DNA from: Citrobacter portucalensis | GTDB lineage: Bacteria; Pseudomonadota; Gammaproteobacteria; Enterobacterales; Enterobacteriaceae | DNA length: 64,000 nt | Assembly: GCF_002042885.1 (NCBI RefSeq) | Contig: NZ_MVFY01000001.1 | Coordinates: 186,001 to 250,000, forward strand | Direction: 5' to 3' | Part shown: positions 58,075 to 64,000 of the stretch, piece by piece | How the letters are laid out: each line of letters starts with the position of its first letter | How positions within the stretch are numbered: position 1 is the first letter of the stretch | The notes under the pieces: generated by a model | What the model saw: the letters and a program-made list of their open reading frames with translations, nothing else | What the model was told of the DNA's origin: nothing | The model's database searches: none | Translations under genes and position numbers: made by a program

Positions 58075-58809
58075 TTACTTATGAGGCTCGTCGTCCCAGG
58101 CGTGCGGTGCGAACAGATAACCTTTGTTGCGTACCGTTTTGATTCGATAGGGTTCAGTCGCGTTATCGAGAAGTTTTTTGCGTAAGCGGGAAATCGCGAC
58201 ATCGACGCTGCGATCCATACCGTCATAACTTACGCCACGCAGGTTTTTTAGCAACGCATCACGGTCCATAATCTGCCCGGCATGGGTTGCCAACTCCCAC
58301 AGTAATTCAAAATCAGCGGTGGAAAGAGAGATTTGCTCGCCGCCGAGCAGCACGGAGCGGTTGGTGGGATCGATAGTGAGTGTGCCAAAGCGCAGCGTTG
58401 TGTGCGGTGTGATGGTTGCCGCTTGAATGCCTTTAGACTGTGCTGAGTGTTCATTCTGGCGCAGGTGCAGGCGCAGGCGAGCCAGCAGCACAGCTGGCGG
58501 CGTTGTCTTCAGGATGTAGTCACAGGCGCCCATTTCCAGCGCCAGGATATGGTTCATGTCGCTGTCCAGCGAGGTGAGCAGAACAATCGGGCCTTGCCAG
58601 CGTCCGCGTAGATCGCGGCAGATAGTCATCCCGTCTTTGCCCGGCAGCATGATATCTAATAACACCAGATCGGGTTGAACGTGCAGGATTTTCTCCTCGG
58701 CCAAATCACCACGAGGTTCAAGGATAACCTCAATATCATGCCGGGCCAGATAGGCTGCAATCAGTGAGCCAACTTCGGGATCATCTTCAACAAATACGAT
58801 GGTGTTCAT
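58075..58809 (-). CDS. rstA: Response regulator RstA
   Basis: The product has 244 residues. The receiver domain (1-115) has the acidic pair Glu8-Asp9-Asp10, phosphoacceptor Asp52 (LVLLDIMLPG) and Lys103-region switch residues. The OmpR-type winged helix (about 140-235) ends in RIKTVRNKGYLFAPHAW. It has a slightly longer C-terminal tail than the E. coli protein (DDEPHK). The ATG at 58809 is chosen to match E. coli MNTIVFVEDD; one three codons earlier is possible. Its kinase gene rstB lies 4.4 kb away, beyond the island. Confidence 0.95.
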   Translation of the reverse strand: MNTIVFVEDDPEVGSLIAAYLARHDIEVILEPRGDLAEEKILHVQPDLVLLDIMLPGKDGMTICRDLRGRWQGPIVLLTSLDSDMNHILALEMGACDYILKTTPPAVLLARLRLHLRQNEHSAQSKGIQAATITPHTTLRFGTLTIDPTNRSVLLGGEQISLSTADFELLWELATHAGQIMDRDALLKNLRGVSYDGMDRSVDVAISRLRKKLLDNATEPYRIKTVRNKGYLFAPHAWDDEPHK

Positions 58810-58864
58810 ATCATTCATTTTGAATATAAAACGCCAACATACACCGCCCCGGTTTTTCCTTCCA

Positions 58865-58881
58865 TTAATCTTTTCTAAACA
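58865..58881 (-). promoter_or_regulatory. Candidate PhoP box upstream of rstA
   Basis: On the minus strand TGTTTA, five bases, GATTAA (58881-58865) is a PhoP-type direct repeat about 56 bp before rstA. E. coli rstA is PhoP-activated. I do not see a good -10 at the usual distance of twelve bases. Confidence 0.55.
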
Positions 58882-58935
58882 AGAACGCTTCCGTTATGCT
58901 AGAGGCTGATGTTATTGATGTGTTAAGGCAGAGTG

Positions 58936-59271
58936 ATGGGACTCGTTATAAAAGCGGCGCTCGGTGCGCTGGTGGTGGTGTTGATAGGTTTGCTGGCGAA
59001 AACAAAGAATTACTATATTGCTGGATTAATTCCACTGTTCCCGACGTTTGCGTTGATTGCCCACTACATCGTGGCCAGTGAGCGTGGGATCGAGGCGTTA
59101 CGTACAACCATTGTATTCAGTATGTGGTCGATTATTCCCTATTTTGTCTACCTTGTTTCACTGTGGTATTTCACCGGGTTTATGCGCTTACCCATCGCGC
59201 TCGGCGGTGCAGTAGTGTGCTGGAGCCTGAGCGCGTGGTTGCTGATCTTTTGTTGGATCAAACTGCACTAA
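58936..59271 (+). CDS. ydgC: GlpM-family membrane protein YdgC
   Basis: The product has 111 residues with four hydrophobic segments, as in E. coli YdgC. It belongs to the GlpM family, named for a Pseudomonas gene that affects alginate synthesis; its function is not known. AAGG and GAG precede the ATG at 58936. Its end overlaps that of convergent folM by four bases. It is divergent from rstA. Confidence 0.92.
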   Translation: MGLVIKAALGALVVVLIGLLAKTKNYYIAGLIPLFPTFALIAHYIVASERGIEALRTTIVFSMWSIIPYFVYLVSLWYFTGFMRLPIALGGAVVCWSLSAWLLIFCWIKLH

Positions 59272-59990
59272 CGCAGATGACGCCCGCCATCAAGGGCAAA
59301 ACTACGCCCGGTGACAAAACAACTGGTTAGTAGGTAGTCAATTAAATCAATGACCTCTTTTTCACCAGGCGCGGTTTTCATCAGTGATTTGTTTAGTGCC
59401 TGCTGGCGATACTCTGCATCGTCGCCCTCGTTAAACAGGATAAGTGAGGGGGCAATCGCGTTCACTTTCACTTCCGGTGCCAGTTTGCGCGCGAACGAGC
59501 GGGTCATATTATCCAGCGCCGCTTTGCTGGCAGCATAAGCAATGTGTTTGTCGCTGCCACGCTCCACAACATAATCCGTAAAATGAATGATGTCGCTGGC
59601 TGCGTGCCCATGACCGCGTAGCAATCCTTCCAGCGCGTGGTTGAGCAGGTAGGGCGTATTGACGTGGATCTGCATCATACGTGACAGTACTTCGCTAAGC
59701 GGTGTGCCGGGTTTTTCGGCGACCCAGGCGCTGGCATTATGCACAATGGCGCGCAAGCCATCCGTCTGCGCTTTGACCTCATCAGCAAAGGCCAGTACGC
59801 CTTCATCCGTGGAAAAGTCAGCCGGGATACAAATCGCGCCCGCTTCTCGCAGGCCTTCAATGGCAGGATAGTGAGTTCGGTAGCTGACGATAACTGGCTG
59901 TTTTTGGTTCAGAAAGTGCCATGCGACGGCGAGGCCGATACGACGACCACCTCCGGTGATAAGAATTGGCAAAGGAGGTTTTTTACCCAT
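59268..59990 (-). CDS. folM: Dihydromonapterin reductase FolM
   Basis: The product has 240 residues, as in E. coli. It is a short-chain dehydrogenase that reduces dihydromonapterin to tetrahydromonapterin with NADPH and also shows dihydrofolate reductase activity. TGGGRRIGLAVA at 13-24 is the nucleotide-binding motif, and YAASK near 153 the catalytic Tyr-Lys pair. This is the last core gene before an accessory block of about 3.1 kb. Confidence 0.95.
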   Translation of the reverse strand: MGKKPPLPILITGGGRRIGLAVAWHFLNQKQPVIVSYRTHYPAIEGLREAGAICIPADFSTDEGVLAFADEVKAQTDGLRAIVHNASAWVAEKPGTPLSEVLSRMMQIHVNTPYLLNHALEGLLRGHGHAASDIIHFTDYVVERGSDKHIAYAASKAALDNMTRSFARKLAPEVKVNAIAPSLILFNEGDDAEYRQQALNKSLMKTAPGEKEVIDLIDYLLTSCFVTGRSFALDGGRHLR

Positions 59991-60208
59991 TGTTATACTC
60001 AGGCTCCGTTAAAAACAGCATCTTACAAGAGAAAGGGTGTAAGTGGTGTAGTGATCAGTACAAACTCATGTGTACACAGTAGCACACAGGAATAAAGTTG
60101 TTGGGGTTTGTTACAGCATCCTGATTTAGCGGCGAGCACATTTTAGTCGGGCTATAGTCGAAGGAGTAATAGAGAGAGGGGGATTAACGTAATAGAATGA
60201 TTAGTCAT
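59991..60208. other. Spacer between folM and the accessory cassette
   Basis: About 220 bp that include the folM promoter and the end of the cassette. It contains several TGTGTAC/GTACACA-like short repeats (for example CATGTGTACACAGTAGCACACAGG near 60070-60090). No gene or known site is apparent. Confidence 0.35.
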
Positions 60209-60237
60209 TAAAAAAGGGAACCAGAAAACAGGCTCCC
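60209..60237 (-). terminator. Terminator of the three-gene cassette
   Basis: On the minus strand GGGAGCC (60237-60231) and GGTTCCC (60222-60216) form a stem with one internal mismatch, then a run of T (60215-60209). It lies right after the stop at 60246. Confidence 0.75.
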
Positions 60238-60245
60238 CATTGTAG

Positions 60246-60725
60246 CTATGTTTTCCTAAGCTCTCTCAGTTTATCCATTATTTTATTGAATTCTTCTGTG
60301 AACTTTCTGTGATCTCTTTCTTCTGCTTCTTGCATAATACGAGCGGCTTCAAGCCTTCTTGCTTCAATCAATCTTTGTTCTCGTTCTTTAATCTGAATCT
60401 TCAATCTCTGTTCAAATTCTGATATGTCGATAGAAGCAACAATCACCGGATTCTCTAAGAGTTGGTAGAGTGGGGAAAATAAATCTGAATACTGATCTAC
60501 AGCGTCTTCTGGCGGTGGTGAACGATAGAAGGTTAAACCTTTTCTCCATCGTGATAGTTGTGCATAGTTCAGCTTAGGTTTCTTGCCTGTGCCTTCATAC
60601 GCCTCTTTCACAGCATCTAACACAGCGGCAGGTTTTACGTCCTTGCTTATCTTTAACGCTTCTTTCATTCGGCGTTCTTGTGGCTGTGTGCTGTCTCCGA
60701 GTAAGATCAGATTTACGTTCTTCAT
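60246..60725 (-). CDS. Unknown coiled-coil protein, third gene of the cassette
   Basis: The product has 159 residues. The N-terminal half is helical and basic, and KKPKLNYAQLSRWRKGLTFY near 49-68 could be a DNA- or RNA-binding helix-turn-helix, but I cannot show this. From about residue 103 to 157 a long charged coiled coil follows, rich in E, R, K and Q. AAGGGT precedes the ATG. It lies 53 bp after the preceding gene and just before a terminator, so it ends an operon. No family is recognised. Confidence 0.72.
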   Translation of the reverse strand: MKNVNLILLGDSTQPQERRMKEALKISKDVKPAAVLDAVKEAYEGTGKKPKLNYAQLSRWRKGLTFYRSPPPEDAVDQYSDLFSPLYQLLENPVIVASIDISEFEQRLKIQIKEREQRLIEARRLEAARIMQEAEERDHRKFTEEFNKIMDKLRELRKT

Positions 60726-60778
60726 TGTCTACCCTTAAATGATTAAGGAAGCATGATAATACACACAGCCTCTTGTGT

Positions 60779-61306
60779 TCAATCTGATGGCTTCCAATTA
60801 GGAAAGATAGCCATCATCATCTCTATTGCTTTCTGTTTTGCCCGTGTTGCTGCCTTCTCTGCAAAGGCTTTTAGTTCAGCTTGTGATTCTTCTTCGATAC
60901 GTTCGACGATACCCGCAAAAATGGCTTTCTGATTGTCCTCAGAAGCGATAGAAGCAATAACCTGATTTTGTTGTTGTGACGCTCTCAGTTCCGCTGTGAG
61001 ACGGGCAACTTCTTCCTTTAGCTTTTCTTCTGTGCTCTTACTGGGGGACTGCTGAAATCGTGCGGGAATTTCTCCGAGATCATCGGCGAAAAACTTGTTT
61101 AACCATCGTTCTTGTAAACGGCAACCAGCAGATGCATTTAACCATTTGAGGAAAAAACGGAGATTTACATGACCTTCTTTTACAGCAAGGCGTAGCTTTT
61201 CTAATTCAATACCACGCTGAACAGAGACACCTGCTTCATTGTTTGGCTTCTTGAATGGTTCAAGATCAATAAGTTTTAGAAAATCTGCTGCTGTTAAAAC
61301 TGACAT
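60779..61306 (-). CDS. Unknown coiled-coil protein, second gene of the cassette
   Basis: The product has 175 residues. A globular helical head (about 1-85) is followed by a coiled coil (about 92-160; KLKEEVARLTAELRASQQQN is typical) and a short hydrophobic end (IEMMMAIFPNWKPSD). The head-plus-coil plan recalls plasmid KfrA-type proteins, but without sequence proof. GAGGAAATAATT precedes the ATG, a strong ribosome-binding site. The spacing to its neighbours (45 and 53 bp) supports cotranscription. Both it and the next gene share this plan, which suggests partners or distant paralogues. Confidence 0.72.
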   Translation of the reverse strand: MSVLTAADFLKLIDLEPFKKPNNEAGVSVQRGIELEKLRLAVKEGHVNLRFFLKWLNASAGCRLQERWLNKFFADDLGEIPARFQQSPSKSTEEKLKEEVARLTAELRASQQQNQVIASIASEDNQKAIFAGIVERIEEESQAELKAFAEKAATRAKQKAIEMMMAIFPNWKPSD

Positions 61307-61351
61307 AATTATTTCCTCTAAAAAGGCTGGATTGCTCCAGCCTCATTTAGT

Positions 61352-62440
61352 TTAGATATTCCAATACAAGATGACACTATCACCGAGTTTATCGTTATAC
61401 ACGGTAGTCGCTGGTGTGGCTGGGGTAATCGTTGATGCTGGAACAACGTGAACCACGACAGGAGGATTCACAGGCGTCGCAGGAGTCAGAGGAGTTACGG
61501 GTACAACGTGTACGACAACTGGAGTTGGTTGTGGTTGTGGCGGAGTGATATCGGTGATTGTTTTCACTTCACCCGTTTTCAGATTTTCTGCCTTCTCTGC
61601 ATAGTGACTAGGGCCATATGCCCCAACAGTTGCTATGCCAAGTGAGTTGACTGAAGTTTCGATTGCATAACCATCTTCTTTAGCTACGCCCTTAGAGAAA
61701 CCATACCCAACAGTCTCATTTCCAACATAACCACGAAGGTGAGTGATTGTGAGATCACCTTCTTTCACCATAACATTATGAGTACGCATGGTTGGTGCAA
61801 TCACTGTTGATGCTACACGAGTCAGGTCAGCATTTTTGAGCGCGTGGGTAGTTTTCACTGCGTTGGATACATCGTTGTATGCAGTGACTGTACCAATAGC
61901 CTCATCACCTTCTTTAGTGCCGTGAATCGACAGGCCGCCAACGCCTTCAACATAGCTATGATCGGAGAAATGCGTTACATCACCGTTCGTCACGTCAACC
62001 GTGTGGGAACGCATTTCAGGCGACACAACAGTTGATGCTGTTTTGGTCACACCATCACGAGTAACTGTTGAGGTACGAACCACACCTGTTTCTTGACTGA
62101 TTGTGGTTGTCGCAGAATATTGTTCATTAACACCGTTGTAGGCAATGTTTTTAGTGACGACACCATCTTTCACACTGATGGAACGAGTCGTGTTATCTGC
62201 AATGGGGTGATCGCTCATATTGATGGAGCCTTTAGAGAATCCTGTGAAGCCACCACCTGCATTCATGCGCTCCGCAAAATGACCACCAAACGAATGACCA
62301 CTAAAAGCATGACCAATGTTACCACCATGGCCATGGCCACCAAAATTGTGACCGCCCATACCTCCATGGCCACCGTGACCATGAGCAAAAGCAGACATTG
62401 GAAGAACTATTAATACTGCAACCACTGATTTCTTAAACAT
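61352..62440 (-). CDS. Exported His/Gly-rich protein with internal repeats, first gene of the cassette
   Basis: The product has 362 residues. A signal peptide (MFKKSVVAVLIVLPMSAFA) is followed by 35 residues rich in His and Gly, with nine histidines between 20 and 54. These could bind Ni, Zn or Cu. The central part (about 85-300) is Thr/Val-rich and probably beta-stranded. It contains a duplicated segment: KTASTVVSPEMRSHTV near 133-148 and RVASTVIAPTMRTHNV near 208-223. The end is proline-rich with two copies of PVVVHVVP (307-314 and 327-334). The ATG at 62440 has GGAG seven bases upstream; an earlier in-frame ATG at 62497 would bury the signal peptide. No family is recognised. Confidence 0.75.
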   Translation of the reverse strand: MFKKSVVAVLIVLPMSAFAHGHGGHGGMGGHNFGGHGHGGNIGHAFSGHSFGGHFAERMNAGGGFTGFSKGSINMSDHPIADNTTRSISVKDGVVTKNIAYNGVNEQYSATTTISQETGVVRTSTVTRDGVTKTASTVVSPEMRSHTVDVTNGDVTHFSDHSYVEGVGGLSIHGTKEGDEAIGTVTAYNDVSNAVKTTHALKNADLTRVASTVIAPTMRTHNVMVKEGDLTITHLRGYVGNETVGYGFSKGVAKEDGYAIETSVNSLGIATVGAYGPSHYAEKAENLKTGEVKTITDITPPQPQPTPVVVHVVPVTPLTPATPVNPPVVVHVVPASTITPATPATTVYNDKLGDSVILYWNI

Positions 62441-63149
62441 TTTAATACTCCATTTAGGATTAATAGGGGGTGTCATCATTAATTCTTTATTTATCATTTT
62501 GTTTGTCCTTCAATGACTAAATACTGCCGACTACATAATTAATCGATGCAGTAACAGCTATTAATAAACCTTTTTTATTTCCGACATAATTGACGAGGGG
62601 AGTGTAGCTGGTGGGACCAGCGCACGGGTTGCATTATCATCAAACATAAATACCAACACAACTGCATGATAAATTCAACACAAGATAAAGCACAAATAGT
62701 TAATTGTGTGATGATTAAGTGTTCTTTTATTTGTCCATATATTATGATGTATGTGTGTTCGTGAAGTTTTTCTTTTTTATCTTTTATCAATATGAAAAGT
62801 GAAAAAAAATCGAGAAGGTTATGATGTGTTTCTGTATGTTATGTTGTGATTCATAAGAAGATAAAGCAGGTGATCGTGACTGACTGTTGCGCCGTAAAGC
62901 AGTTTGCGATTGTGAAGTGTAGAAAGAATAACTCGAACTCAATAGGGGGATCACACCTTGTGATGAGTCATCATCTGGAGAGCCGTGATAAGCGCTTCAC
63001 ACGCAGCAACAAATAGTGTGGGGGGCAAGCATGAAGGGAGAGCAAGAGCGATTATTTTCGATTAATCAGCGTTAACCATGATATCCCGATAGTCCTTTAT
63101 CAGGATATTCATAGTCTGATATTTTCCGAAGCCAGCGATGGGTATAACG
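62441..63149. other. Long A/T-rich non-coding stretch between the cassette and ydgI
   Basis: This 709-bp region lies between the first cassette gene and the ydgI stop. It is strongly A/T-rich in its middle. It must contain the cassette promoter on the left. A 71-codon minus-strand frame at 62575-62790 has no credible ribosome-binding site. I see no tRNA or integrase that would explain the insertion. Confidence 0.4.
63081..63108. terminator. Hairpin after ydgI
   Basis: ATATCCCGATA (63081-63091) and TATCAGGATAT (63098-63108) form an 11-bp stem with one mismatch and a six-base loop, 42 bp beyond the ydgI stop. No T run follows, so it could be a terminator, an RNA-stabilising hairpin or an operator. 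Confidence 0.4.
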
Positions 63150-64000
63150 TTAGCTTATCAGCATCCAGGTAGCTGGCACAGCAGCAACAAGCAACAGGCC
63201 GATCAGCGCCATCTCCTGGCGTTTTAATACGTTTTCATGCGTGTGCGTTTTACGGGCATAAAGGAAAACCAACAGCCCTGGCGCATACAACACTACAGAC
63301 AGCAGCAGATGCATCGGACCTGACGCATACAATAACCAGATGCCATAAATACTCGCGCCGATACCGACAGCCTTATGAATCGGACGGGTGGCAATTTTTA
63401 ACAGAAATGCGCCGACCAGCAAATAGGGCACCAGAATCATCTCTGAGGCGATTGTCAGTAACGTATTGTAGTCGGAGCCTGTGAGCCAGATTAGCACAAG
63501 GCAGATTTGTACACAGATGTTGGTTAGCCACAGCGATGCCGATGGCGCACCCTGTGCATTCTGTCGTGCAAAAATACGCGGAAACGCTTTGTGCGTGGAG
63601 GCGAGGAACGGCACTTCCGCCGCCATAATCGTCCAGCTTAAATAGGCACCGCACACGGAAACAATCAGACCCGCGGCAATAATAATTTCGCCCCATGGCC
63701 CCATCATTTTAACCATCAGACCGGCCATTGATGGATTGCGGATCTCTGCCAGTTCTGGTCGCGCGACAACGCCGAGAGATAGCAGGGTGACTAACAGGTA
63801 AACGCCCAGTGCGGCGAGTACAGCTAACAGCGTGGCGCGACCAACATCGCGTTTATTTCTGGCGCGGGCAGATACCACCACCGCGCCTTCCACACCAATG
63901 AAAACCCACAGGGTGATGAGCATGGTGTTTTTGACCTGCTCCCACACAGGCACGCCCAACGCGACGCCGGTAAAATCGAGAGTAAAGGTGTCGAGCTTAA
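63150..64000 (-). CDS. ydgI: Putative arginine/ornithine antiporter YdgI, partial
   Basis: The frame is open from the right edge to the stop at 63150, giving about 283 C-terminal residues of an APC-superfamily antiporter. E. coli YdgI has about 460 residues and resembles the arginine/ornithine exchanger ArcD. Membrane segments are visible at NTMLITLWVFIGVEGAVVVS, GEIIIAAGLIVSVCGAYLSW and others, with the typical STHKAFPRIFARQN loop. The last two bases at 63999-64000 begin a codon that continues beyond the window. Confidence 0.9.
   Translation of the reverse strand, partial: KLDTFTLDFTGVALGVPVWEQVKNTMLITLWVFIGVEGAVVVSARARNKRDVGRATLLAVLAALGVYLLVTLLSLGVVARPELAEIRNPSMAGLMVKMMGPWGEIIIAAGLIVSVCGAYLSWTIMAAEVPFLASTHKAFPRIFARQNAQGAPSASLWLTNICVQICLVLIWLTGSDYNTLLTIASEMILVPYLLVGAFLLKIATRPIHKAVGIGASIYGIWLLYASGPMHLLLSVVLYAPGLLVFLYARKTHTHENVLKRQEMALIGLLLVAAVPATWMLIS

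Noticed and set aside
62575..62790. A 71-codon minus-strand frame in the A/T-rich spacer.
   Set aside because: No credible ribosome-binding site; the Ile/Lys/Tyr-rich composition is expected from random A/T-rich DNA.
59991..63149. Possible prophage or integrative element around the accessory cassette.
   Set aside because: No integrase, transposase, tRNA gene, direct repeat or phage structural gene was seen.

Overview
The window is a chromosomal segment of an enterobacterium very close to Escherichia, Salmonella and Citrobacter; Citrobacter is my best guess, although no rRNA or other marker is present to prove it. From mdtK to ydgI the order follows the E. coli K-12 terminus region (mdtK-ribC-cfa-punCR-purR-sodB ... 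rsx ... add-malXYI-manA-fumAC-tus-rstBA-folM-ydgI), read in the direction of decreasing E. coli coordinate. Most proteins match E. coli lengths to within a few residues. I see no rRNA, tRNA, CRISPR array, integrase or insertion sequence.

Layout. 1-9.5 kb: a pseudouridine synthase, the MdtK efflux pump, riboflavin synthase, Cfa, the purine-linked group punC/punR/purR, the 29-residue YnhF and the MFS protein YdhP. 9.5-16.7 kb: a stress and redox group (sodB, mepH, grxD, rnt, the nemR-nemA-gloA electrophile operon, ydhL, ydhF, sodC). 16.7-28.1 kb: the ydhIJK export operon, slyA, slyB, anmK, the lysozyme inhibitor mliC, pdxH, tyrS, pdxY, gstA and dtpA. 28.7-36.3 kb: the rsxABCDGE-nth operon, ydgK, cnu and blr. 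36.5-52.3 kb: ydgJ, add, an accessory pair (PliG-like lysozyme inhibitor and a diguanylate cyclase), malXY/malI, ydgA, manA, fumA, fumC and tus with its Ter site. 52.4-58.8 kb: the two-component genes rstB and rstA, pulled apart by about 4.4 kb carrying a membrane protein, a DUF1294 protein, a metallo-beta-lactamase-fold protein, an APH(6)/hydroxyurea-type kinase and a NiCoT nickel/cobalt transporter. 58.9-64 kb: ydgC, folM, an accessory three-gene cassette (exported His/Gly-rich protein plus two coiled-coil proteins) and the edge of ydgI.

How the parts fit. Much of the core content concerns redox and electrophile stress: Fe and Cu/Zn superoxide dismutases, NemRA-GloA, the Rsx complex that keeps SoxR reduced, Nth, and a SoxS/MarA/Rob-type box in front of the oxidant-resistant fumC next to the Fe-S enzyme FumA. 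Another theme is the envelope and peptidoglycan: MepH, AnmK, MliC, the PliG-like protein, Blr and SlyB. Several local regulatory circuits can be read directly: PurR operators at purR, a T-N11-A box between punC and punR, two NemR boxes with an intervening terminator, a perfect SlyA palindrome, two MalI operators around a CRP-like site, PhoP-type boxes at slyB and rstA, and a Ter site at tus.

The least explained parts are the cassette at 60.2-62.4 kb, the island splitting rstB from rstA, and the PliG-like/diguanylate cyclase pair between add and malY. These are the places where an undescribed system could sit. The sequence alone does not establish what they do.
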